From: Oscillospiraceae bacterium
GTDB taxonomy: Bacteria > Bacillota > Clostridia > Oscillospirales > Oscillospiraceae
Length of the DNA: 15,097 nucleotides
Reading direction: 5' to 3'
Assembly: GCA_020025615.1 (NCBI GenBank)
Contig: JAHHRT010000032.1
Coordinates: 1 to 15,097, forward strand
In this document: one piece after another, positions 7,143 through 12,995 of the stretch
How the letters are laid out: the number at the start of each line of letters is the position of its first letter
Numbering within the stretch: the stretch's first letter is position 1
Made by a program: the position numbers and the translations under genes
The notes under the pieces: model-generated
Seen by the model: the letters and a program-made list of their open reading frames with translations, nothing else
Database searches by the model: none
Told to the model about the DNA's origin: nothing

Positions 7143-7377
7143 GTTTCAGTGCCTTCAAAATTGTGTTGTTCTTCAAATTGTCCCGCCGGGCTTTTCTGGT
7201 TACCGGGTACACCGAGCAGTTTACTCTGCTCTTGCCGACATAGCTGTCAGATTCATACCCTGAACCGCATCTTGCCGCAACGGCATCGGCCTGCGCTTTG
7301 CAGACCTTTTTCATATCTTCGGATTTCAGCAGTTCAGTGACACCGCGGCTGTTGAGCCGTATCCTGATGCTACTCAA
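7135..7377 (-). CDS. HK97 gp10-like tail completion protein (short form)
   Basis: The protein has 80 residues, is basic, and resembles the short gp10-like proteins of Clostridia phages (RIRLNSRGVTELLKSEDMKK at the start, AARCGSGYESDSYVGKSRVN in the middle, DNLKNNTILKAL at the end). It acts at the head-tail joint. The start is TTG at 7377, the only usable initiator, with AAGGTGGAG a few bases upstream inside the previous gene; overlaps are 8 bases at each end. The full-length HK97 relative is longer, but this short type is recurrent, so I do not regard it as truncated. Confidence 0.75.
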   Translation of the reverse strand: MSSIRIRLNSRGVTELLKSEDMKKVCKAQADAVAARCGSGYESDSYVGKSRVNCSVYPVTRKARRDNLKNNTILKALKHD

Positions 7378-7702
7378 TGCGCTCCACCTTCACTTTCTGG
7401 TTCCACGGTCCCGGAACAAGGTCGTCGATGCCCTGAATTACGCCGCCAAAAGTTCGGTACTGTTTACCCCAGATCTCAACTGCGGCATCTTCCCAGCTGT
7501 TTGTATCTCCCTTGGGGATGGCCAGCACATAAGCTACACGCTTTCCGTACAGCTGCTGGCTGTTCACAATATCCTCCGTGCTGGGTTCTCCTACCAGTAC
7601 ATTTTTCACGGGCGTCAGCGTTTCTTCCCAAACCGGCGTTCCAAAAGCGTCTTTTCCGGCCTGCTGTTTGACATGCAGTGTAATGGTAATTCCGCGGATC
7701 AT
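7370..7702 (-). CDS. Head closure / head-tail adaptor protein (SPP1 gp16-like)
   Basis: The protein has 110 residues with a small beta-barrel pattern: ITITLHVKQQAGKDAFGTPVWEE, VKNVLVGEP, YVLAIPKGDTNSWEDAAVEI and the aromatic turn YRTFGGVIQGIDDLVPGPWN. This agrees with the head-tail joining family that plugs the portal after DNA filling. The ATG at 7702 overlaps the TGA of the connector gene (ATGA), and GGAGGGG lies upstream. It sits exactly between connector and gp10-like genes. Confidence 0.85.
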   Translation of the reverse strand: MIRGITITLHVKQQAGKDAFGTPVWEETLTPVKNVLVGEPSTEDIVNSQQLYGKRVAYVLAIPKGDTNSWEDAAVEIWGKQYRTFGGVIQGIDDLVPGPWNQKVKVERIE

Positions 7703-8073
7703 CTCAGCATCCCCTCCAATGGGCTGCGGATCCCGATCTTGCTGCTGACGCCCAACAGCTTCTTATCCAGTTTTGAAAGATACAGCTCTCCCACGGAGCC
7801 GCCGGCCATGGTCCAGCTCTGAGAATACCCAAGCGCCGAGGCCGACCCCTGAGACGCGCCGATTGGATACATTCCCGCTGTCTGACCTCCATCCCCCAGC
7901 TGGCGGCGCACCATACGGCACGCCACCAGAGCTTTGTTCTCTTCCGGAGCCTCGCTGTTGCAGGCGTCAATTACAATGCTTGCCTCATCCAGCAGCGCAT
8001 CACAGCGGATCCGTTCTTCTCCATCCAGCGGGCGGAAACCTGCCTCCACATCTGCTACCTGTGCGTATTTCAT
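7699..8073 (-). CDS. Head-tail connector (Gp19/Gp15/Gp42-like)
   Basis: The protein has 124 residues. It starts MKYAQVADVEAGFRPLDGEE, followed by helices (CDALLDEASIVIDACN, NKALVACRMVRRQL) and a Gly/Ser-rich middle (ASQGSASALGYSQSWTMAGG), the arrangement of the Gp19/Gp15-type connector family that rings the portal. The ATG at 8073 has AAGGA 9 bases upstream and lies 12 bases after the preceding stop. Confidence 0.82.
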   Translation of the reverse strand: MKYAQVADVEAGFRPLDGEERIRCDALLDEASIVIDACNSEAPEENKALVACRMVRRQLGDGGQTAGMYPIGASQGSASALGYSQSWTMAGGSVGELYLSKLDKKLLGVSSKIGIRSPLEGMLR

Positions 8074-8085
8074 TGCTGCACATCC

Positions 8086-8331
8086 TTACTTTTTGACTTG
8101 GGTCTTCTTCCGGGGTACAGGCTTGTGCTCGTCTTCAGCAACCACTTCGGGTACAGCCTCTTCCAAAGGCTCCTCTTCGTGGCTGCTTGTCTCCGGGGAT
8201 TTCTCTTCATGGCCGCTCATCTCCGGTGAATCCTCTTCGGCCAGGCTGTGACCTTCCGCCAGATACTCCTCCAGGCGATCCTTGGCCACAAGCATTCTGG
8301 TACCTGTCAGCTTGTTGATCATTTCCACCAT
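8086..8331 (-). CDS. Small phage protein with acidic tail, between capsid and connector
   Basis: The protein has 81 residues. The N-terminal 34 (MVEMINKLTGTRMLVAKDRL and on) form a compact, conserved-looking part seen in many short proteins encoded after the capsid gene in Bacillota siphoviruses (I think grouped as DUF7302, not verified). Residues 35-54 are two copies of a 10-residue unit (SPEMSGHEEK, SPETSSHEEE; DNA 8229-8200 and 8199-8170), then an acidic stretch and a basic end (PRKKTQVKK). The ATG at 8331 has GGGAGG 8 bases upstream. Function is unknown; a head decoration or connector helper role would be guesswork. Confidence 0.8.
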   Translation of the reverse strand: MVEMINKLTGTRMLVAKDRLEEYLAEGHSLAEEDSPEMSGHEEKSPETSSHEEEPLEEAVPEVVAEDEHKPVPRKKTQVKK

Positions 8332-8345
8332 CGTGCTTACCTCCC

Positions 8346-9203
8346 TCAGGCCTTGGTCAGGCGGTTGAACACGCTGGTGTCACAGCGGAAACCGCACTCG
8401 ATCTCAGCCCGCACAGCGAACATATTCTGCTCAAACAGGTTGATAGTGCTGCCGCCATCGGTCAGAGTGGCCTGATCGGAAACACTGATCTGTACGCCCT
8501 CTACGGTGCCGTACACGGCCTGAGTCCAGTCACCAGCAACACCCACAACGTTGGGAGAGCCCGCCTTGTAGGCGCCCTTGCTCTGCTTTACAGGGGCACC
8601 CAGGATCATGGGCACCGCGCCCTCAGCCACGCTGTTGATGAACAGAGGGCGCTTATTTCCGTCCACGGCAGTCAACAGCTGTGCCTTGCCCTGCGGGGCC
8701 AGCACCCAGCCGTTCAGGATGCCATCATGTGCAGCGATATCCGCATCCGCAGCCACCAAACCGCCGTAAGCATCTGTGCCGATCTCCTGTGCAGTGCAGG
8801 CAGCAAGGGTGTCGAAGTTGCTGCCAGGTGCAGCGCCACCGAAAACAGTGGCATCAAACTTTTTGGCCAGAGCGCCGGGCAAACGGGAGACCAGCGCGTC
8901 ATACAGTGCCGGCAGGTCCCGGCGGAACTGATTGCTGAATGGCACGATGACGGCCAGGGTGTAGGGGGTCATCTGCTTGGTTTTCAGAGTGCCGCGCTTG
9001 ACGGGCTTCTTTTCGGTCTCGCCCACCCAGCCAGCCTCGGGATCGCCGGTGATGATGGGGATGGTCACACCCAGTCCGGGCAGCGTCATTTTGCGAGCCA
9101 GACTCATTACCGCGGAGCTTTCCTGTGCCTTCTGCCAGATTTCCGCAGATACTGCGCCGGGCAGTGCGATGGTAGTAGTGCGATTCATATCGATAGTTGC
9201 CAT
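8346..9203 (-). CDS. Major capsid protein (HK97 fold)
   Basis: The protein has 285 residues and fits HK97-type capsid proteins without an attached prohead protease: SAEIWQKAQESSAVMSLAR as the start of the N-arm, GVTIPIITGDPEAGWVGETE (beta structure entering the E-loop), PYTLAVIVPFSNQFRRD, DGILNGWVLAPQGKAQL in the P-domain and GDWTQAVYGTVEGVQISVSD near the end. It forms the icosahedral shell with the separate scaffold encoded upstream. The ATG at 9203 has AAGGAG 7 bases before it, and the gap to the scaffold gene is 11 bases. The short length suggests no long cleaved delta domain. Confidence 0.92.
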   Translation of the reverse strand: MATIDMNRTTTIALPGAVSAEIWQKAQESSAVMSLARKMTLPGLGVTIPIITGDPEAGWVGETEKKPVKRGTLKTKQMTPYTLAVIVPFSNQFRRDLPALYDALVSRLPGALAKKFDATVFGGAAPGSNFDTLAACTAQEIGTDAYGGLVAADADIAAHDGILNGWVLAPQGKAQLLTAVDGNKRPLFINSVAEGAVPMILGAPVKQSKGAYKAGSPNVVGVAGDWTQAVYGTVEGVQISVSDQATLTDGGSTINLFEQNMFAVRAEIECGFRCDTSVFNRLTKA

Positions 9204-9214
9204 AGTAATCTCCT

Positions 9215-9700
9215 TTACTTGGTTGCCTGCTCAAACCATGCGGCAAACTCATCCCGGGTGGAACCGGAGGTCCGATTCTGTGGATCGCCTCCGTCCTGCA
9301 CCTGAGGATAACCGCCGGGCTTGGCAAACTTCAAAATTGCCTGTGCCTGCGCCGTGCAGGCTTCTTCGGTGTCTGCGTTCAGCAGCTCTTCCGGTACGCC
9401 AGTGGCCTTTGCCACCTTTGCCCGCAGATCGCGCAGGCTGGCTGCAGCCGTCAGCTGATCAACCTGTTTTTTCAAAGCATCGGCCCGTTCGTTCGCCTTC
9501 TGCAGCTCAGACTTTTCTGCTTCTTCTGCTGCATCGAACTTCTCTGCCTTGGCCTTGAACACCTCATAATCTGCGTACTTGCCGCGCTCCCTTGCCAGCC
9601 TGTCCTGCAGGATGGCGTTCATCTCGCTCTGCGTGAAGGTGCGCTCGGTCTGCGGATCTGCCGCAGGATTGGTGGATTCCTGATTCACAGTTTCTGCCAT
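9215..9700 (-). CDS. Scaffold protein (DUF4355)
   Basis: The protein has 161 residues. A disordered start (MAETVNQESTNPAADPQ) leads to the signature FTQSEMNAILQDRLARERGK, a charged coiled coil (about residues 35-90: EVFKAKAEKFDAAEEAEKSE and on) and a Gly/Asp-rich end. This is the DUF4355 family, scaffolds that guide capsid assembly and are usually encoded directly before the capsid gene. I chose the ATG at 9700, with AAAGGAG six bases upstream, and not the ATG at 9808, because the 36 extra codons run through a terminator-like hairpin. Confidence 0.88.
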   Translation of the reverse strand: MAETVNQESTNPAADPQTERTFTQSEMNAILQDRLARERGKYADYEVFKAKAEKFDAAEEAEKSELQKANERADALKKQVDQLTAAASLRDLRAKVAKATGVPEELLNADTEEACTAQAQAILKFAKPGGYPQVQDGGDPQNRTSGSTRDEFAAWFEQATK

Positions 9701-9751
9701 AGTGTTCTCCTTTCCGGCTTTTACCGCAGCCGTAAGCGTAAAAATGGTATG

Positions 9752-9775
9752 AAAAAAGCAGCCCTGCGGCTGCTT
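9752..9775 (-). terminator. Intrinsic terminator-like hairpin before scaffold gene
   Basis: On the minus strand AAGCAGCC (9775-9768), loop GCAG, GGCTGCTT (9763-9756) form an 8-bp perfect stem, and the T-run spans 9757-9752. It lies only about 50 bases before the scaffold start, inside what must be one late operon, so full termination would silence the capsid and tail genes unless there is antitermination or an internal promoter. Confidence 0.75.
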
Positions 9776-9920
9776 CATCATCAGCTGGATTGTGCTTGTA
9801 AGCATCAAAAGCGATTATTAATTGGCATTTTCGTTTGTTTTTTGCAAATTACAGCTCAAAAAACGCCTTTTTTCGATTCTTAACGATTCGCGCTTCACCC
9901 CGCGCCGGGAGATGTGTGGA
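9776..9920. other. Non-coding stretch after the 73-residue gene
   Basis: No gene is supported. On the minus strand there is an A/T hairpin (AAAAAA-GGCG-TTTTTT, 9873-9858) and a weak promoter-like pair, TTGCAA and TAATAA, with a 21-base gap that is too long for a normal promoter. GGAGGTGATC at 9928-9919, at the end of the preceding gene, is a perfect Shine-Dalgarno match with no start codon at usable distance. Confidence 0.5.
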
Positions 9921-10142
9921 TCACCTCCTCCCAGGAGCTGATGAGGGCTTCCTGATCAAGCGGGAGTACAGGCCGTTGTAAAAGTTGTCGTGGCCTTCTT
10001 CATAGCCCTGCAGCACCAGATTCATACGCGTCTGCTTTTCATCCTGAGGCGGGTAGTGGACCGCATTGTTTTCTTTGCGGCCACTCTCCTTCAGGCGCTC
10101 CATTTCACGGAGCAGTCTTTTCTTGGAAACAAAACCAAACAC
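9921..10142 (-). CDS. Small phage protein of unknown function
   Basis: The protein has 73 residues, beginning VFGFVSKKRLLREMERLKES and containing MNLVLQGYEEGHDNFYNGLY. It is highly charged and mostly helical. I recall similar small proteins next to minor head genes in Clostridia phages, without a known role. The start is GTG at 10142, fixed by AAGGAGGTGATAAA immediately upstream; a longer frame to 10325 would run through a terminator hairpin and lacks such a site. The gene is isolated between two terminator-like hairpins, with just about 30 bases between the first one and its start and no room for a promoter, so it depends on read-through. Confidence 0.75.
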   Translation of the reverse strand: MFGFVSKKRLLREMERLKESGRKENNAVHYPPQDEKQTRMNLVLQGYEEGHDNFYNGLYSRLIRKPSSAPGRR

Positions 10143-10171
10143 TTTATCACCTCCTTTCTGAAAATGGGTAT

Positions 10172-10199
10172 AAAAAAAGCCCGCCGCCCGGGTGGGCGG
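10172..10199 (-). terminator. Intrinsic terminator-like hairpin after the 47-residue gene
   Basis: On the minus strand CCGCCC (10199-10194), loop ACCC and GGGCGG (10189-10184) pair. Alternatively GCCC (10197-10194) pairs with GGGC (10182-10179) with inner CC/GG pairs, leaving TTTTTTT (10178-10172) directly after the stem. The second form is the classical terminator shape. It ends the minor-head/small-gene unit. Confidence 0.75.
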
Positions 10200-10200
10200 T

Positions 10201-10915
10201 GAGCCAGTGATATATGTTTTGTTACAGATTGTGTTGCTTTTTATACTCTTCCCAAGATCTTTCAATTTCTTCTTCAGGTTGGCTGGCTTGAACCGGTCCG
10301 TGCTGATCCCAATTATCGAACACATCTTTCATTTCTTTTGAGGACATCGGTTTCCCATCTAACATCGGAATCAACTCCTTTCAACACCATAATTATATCC
10401 GTTCTTTAAAAATTCGTCAACTGCATCGCTGTAAGATCCATTGCTTGTTGTTATACTCTTTTTGAATGCTTCTTTTGCTTTTTCAAATGTATAGCTATCG
10501 TTTTTTTGAATTGTCCAAATTTTGCCTTGATTAGTAACAATTGACATCGCTTCGATCGATTCGTTCTCTAAAAAAACGATGATATCTCTGTCTGAGAAAT
10601 AGCTTTGCCCAGGATGATTGTGTAAGAGCATCACCGACTTTTCAGGCATCGCTCTTAGCCAATGGTAACACTCTGCACTTGATAGGATATCTATCGACGT
10701 CTGATCTCCCTTTATGAACTCTGTTCGATTTCCATTTTTAAGATTCAAGAGACACGCTACTTCATTACTGTCATTTTGTTCTTTTGCAAAACGCAGCAGT
10801 TCCTTGTGCACTTTCTGCACCAAGCCAGCAGTTTCATCATTTATGCCCTTAAATTTAATCTTCGGAACCTTGTCTATAGCCACATCCGTGACGAATACTT
10901 TCTTTCCTCGATTCT
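10201..10915. other. AT-rich cassette: added domain of minor head protein plus small gene
   Basis: By hand count G/C is 18 of 60 at 10441-10500 and 19 of 60 at 10501-10560, against 35 of 60 at 11041-11100 within the same gene. The drop begins near 10915, at about residue 231 of the minor head protein, just where the MuF-like part ends. It continues to near the terminator at 10199, with a local rise inside the small gene (28 of 60 at 10261-10320). This pattern suggests acquisition of a replaceable 3' cassette. Confidence 0.75.
10222..10365 (-). CDS. 47-residue protein behind the minor head gene; unknown, possible partner of its JAB domain
   Basis: A 47-codon gene reads MLDGKPMSSKEMKDVFDNWD at the start and ends EERSWEE-like (EIERSWEEYKKQHNL). 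It begins ATG at 10365, nine bases after AAGGAG, which itself lies in the last codons of the minor head gene (stop at 10371). It stops TAA at 10224-10222, 23 bases before the terminator hairpin. The peptide is acidic and probably helical at the C-terminal half; no signal peptide or membrane segment. I do not recognise the family. Because immunity genes often directly follow MuF-fused toxins, a neutralising partner is a hypothesis; it could equally be a minor virion or regulatory peptide. Confidence 0.7.
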   Translation of the reverse strand: MLDGKPMSSKEMKDVFDNWDQHGPVQASQPEEEIERSWEEYKKQHNL

Positions 10916-11606
10916 TCTGCCTCAGCTGATATGCCGCCCGTTTCTGGGCATTGATCCCATCCTTGTGCCGGGCGTAATGCTCCCGGCGCATAGCATTGAT
11001 ATCACCGTCCGCTTTTTCATATTGTTCCAGATACTTGTCCGGATCATACCCAGCCACTGTGGTACTGCTGTCGAAGCGGATGGCGTACTCGCAGTTGCAG
11101 TGCTCATGAATATGCTGTGCGTGGTCACCTTTAAGAGCTTTCGCACTGGCAAGCTCCCAGCCTCGGCTGGCCAACGTAATGCAAAATGGGCAGGTATCTC
11201 CATGTGGCACCCAGGCCCATTCCGCCTCGTCCCGTAAAGCATTTTTCAGCGTTGTGTCCGCTGCCACCCGTTTGACCAGACGGCTCACTCCGCCCTGCAG
11301 TCGCAGCGGGCTCTGCTGCGTGTCCCGGACCATGCCGGCAGTTTCCCGGTAATCTGCCGGGGCGGCAGGTTCTGCCGGGGGGAGGCTCACGCCGGATGCT
11401 TCTGCCGTTGCATCATACATCTGGCAGGCCAACTCTGCGCTACCCTCTCCGTATTTCTGCACCAGGGCCTGCGCATAGGCAATCAGGTTGGCGGTATCGT
11501 CCGTTCCGTGAGTCTCTATGTATTCCGCCATTTTTCTGCCTGCTGTTTCATTCAGTCGGGACAGGCGAGTAATATACTCAACCCACGTCTTCTCCGATAT
11601 CTTCAT
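10371..11606 (-). CDS. MuF-like minor head protein with C-terminal JAB/JAMM-like domain
   Basis: The protein has 411 residues. Residues 1-230 are a minor head part: a helical N-terminus (MKISEKTWVEYITRLSRLNE) and a metal-binding cluster CPFC (139-142) with HIHEHCNC (165-172), as in MuF/SPP1 gp7-type proteins that sit at the portal and can enter the cell with DNA. Residues 255-411 form an added domain. E282 in NEVACLLNLKNG, then LLHNHPGQSYFSDRD with H329, H331, S338 and D341 match the JAMM zinc metalloprotease plan (E...HxH...SxxD), nearest to RadC-type spacing but one residue shorter between HxH and S. Start ATG 11606 (GAGGTGG upstream) overlaps the portal gene by 29 bases; the ATG at 11684 is inside the portal gene without a good site. 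Toxin, anti-defence protease or maturation enzyme remain open. Confidence 0.85.
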   Translation of the reverse strand: MKISEKTWVEYITRLSRLNETAGRKMAEYIETHGTDDTANLIAYAQALVQKYGEGSAELACQMYDATAEASGVSLPPAEPAAPADYRETAGMVRDTQQSPLRLQGGVSRLVKRVAADTTLKNALRDEAEWAWVPHGDTCPFCITLASRGWELASAKALKGDHAQHIHEHCNCEYAIRFDSSTTVAGYDPDKYLEQYEKADGDINAMRREHYARHKDGINAQKRAAYQLRQKNRGKKVFVTDVAIDKVPKIKFKGINDETAGLVQKVHKELLRFAKEQNDSNEVACLLNLKNGNRTEFIKGDQTSIDILSSAECYHWLRAMPEKSVMLLHNHPGQSYFSDRDIIVFLENESIEAMSIVTNQGKIWTIQKNDSYTFEKAKEAFKKSITTSNGSYSDAVDEFLKNGYNYGVERS

Positions 11607-12984
11607 TTTCCACCTCAACCAGCAGCTTCTGCCCGCGCACACGCTGTTCTTGTTCCTTGATTCTGCGGATATCTGCCTGATCAAAGCCGATCATCTCCAA
11701 GAACGTGTCGGTGCCGGAGAATTCGGGCCGGGAAGATGCAATCTTGATGGCAGCATCTGCTGTCACTGCCACCGAAGGCATGGCTGGATTTTTGAAATGG
11801 GCCATAATGTCCAGCTGCTCGTCCGTCAGGTCCTCCAGCGTCGCATTGTTTGCAATAGCCTGTGCCATCAGGATGATCGTGCGCAAGGCAGCGCCGTTAC
11901 TGGCGTTCAGCTGCTGTGCCATCAGCACCAGGGTCTGACTCTGCGCCAGAATTGCGTCGCTACTGGTGGGGTTGGCATCGTTGACCACGCCCACATCTGT
12001 CACAGTCAGGCCGGTAGCCGCCGAAAACTGTGTGGCGGTCATGCGCAGCTTTTCCACATGGGGTGCAAGACTGCCCTGGGCCAGTTGGCCAAAGACCGGA
12101 TTATCGCCGGTTTCCGGGTTTGTGGTCGCCGCCAGAACGCTGCCCACATACTGTTTGAATTTGTCGGACATGATGGCGTCATATTGCTCATCCGTTACTC
12201 CCAGCAGATACTTTTGCGGGGTAGTGTCGAACTCCAGTGCAATGGTGGCGTTGGCCACGATGCGGATATAGTCGTCAATCAAGCAGCGCACAGGCAGCTT
12301 CAATCGGGAACGTCCAAAGGGCTTGCTGCCGGTGGCGTTCCAGATCATGGGCTCCATCAGCGGGCGGCCCATCTTATGAGGAAACCTCTGGGCCTTCCAT
12401 CTGCCGCTCTGATCCCGCAGCACAATCACCGCCGTGTCCGTATAGAAGTTTACAATGGACGGCTTCCAGGTCCCCTGATGCTGCTGATCCGGCTCGGTAG
12501 CAATAATCGCCAAGCCGCATTCGATGCGGCCTTTTTCCCCGTTCCACAGAGCCGCAGCAGAGACAGGAGAATGGAACCGGATCTTGCAGCGAATCTCAGC
12601 ATCTGCGGAAAGGGTCGCAAACACACAGCCGTATTTCAGCTCTTCCCGGCAGGCTTTGGCGTACTCGGAAAGCAGCCTGTTATCTTCTACCAGCGCAGAT
12701 ACGCCCTCCAGATTGCCCCGCCCCACAAAGCCATCAAACATACTGCGGGACGCCAGCACATCCACCGCCTTCTGGCCCCAGCTGCACCCCACACTCAAAT
12801 TATTCAGACCCTGCGGCAGAGCGATCCCAATGTTGACGTCGCTCAGAGTCACATGACCTTCATAATATTTTTCTTTCAGGGTATTTTGGATTTGATGCCG
12901 CTGGAATACCTCTGCCAACTCCTGCAGCTGGGACTGTTCCTGAGCACTCAGCCCTTTTACCTGTTCAAAACTCAGCGTCGCCAT
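11578..12984 (-). CDS. Portal protein (SPP1 Gp6-like)
   Basis: The protein has 468 residues. The sequence fits the SPP1 Gp6-like portal family: an N-terminal helical/wing part (FQRHQIQNTLKEKYYEGH, LNNLSVGCSWGQKAVDVLAS), a central beta wing (EIRCKIRFHSPVSAAALWNG), GSKPFGRSRL near residue 220, the long stem helix (PVRCLIDDYIRIVANATIALE) and the crown-side helices (NPTSSDAILAQSQTLVLMAQ). It forms the dodecameric DNA gate at one vertex. I chose the ATG at 12984 (MATLSFEQ) since AAAGGAG lies 5 bases before it, rather than the ATG at 12999 that overlaps the terminase stop. Confidence 0.92.
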   Translation of the reverse strand: MATLSFEQVKGLSAQEQSQLQELAEVFQRHQIQNTLKEKYYEGHVTLSDVNIGIALPQGLNNLSVGCSWGQKAVDVLASRSMFDGFVGRGNLEGVSALVEDNRLLSEYAKACREELKYGCVFATLSADAEIRCKIRFHSPVSAAALWNGEKGRIECGLAIIATEPDQQHQGTWKPSIVNFYTDTAVIVLRDQSGRWKAQRFPHKMGRPLMEPMIWNATGSKPFGRSRLKLPVRCLIDDYIRIVANATIALEFDTTPQKYLLGVTDEQYDAIMSDKFKQYVGSVLAATTNPETGDNPVFGQLAQGSLAPHVEKLRMTATQFSAATGLTVTDVGVVNDANPTSSDAILAQSQTLVLMAQQLNASNGAALRTIILMAQAIANNATLEDLTDEQLDIMAHFKNPAMPSVAVTADAAIKIASSRPEFSGTDTFLEMIGFDQADIRRIKEQEQRVRGQKLLVEVENEDIGEDVG

Positions 12985-12995
12985 TTTTGCTCCTT

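Noticed and set aside
9701..9808. N-terminal extension of the scaffold from an ATG at 9808
   Set aside because: The extension is encoded through the terminator hairpin and T-run, while AAAGGAG points clearly to the ATG at 9700.
10143..10325. Extended 134-residue version of the small protein ending at 9921
   Set aside because: It would read through a terminator and overlap the 47-codon gene in another frame; the GTG at 10142 has a full Shine-Dalgarno match.
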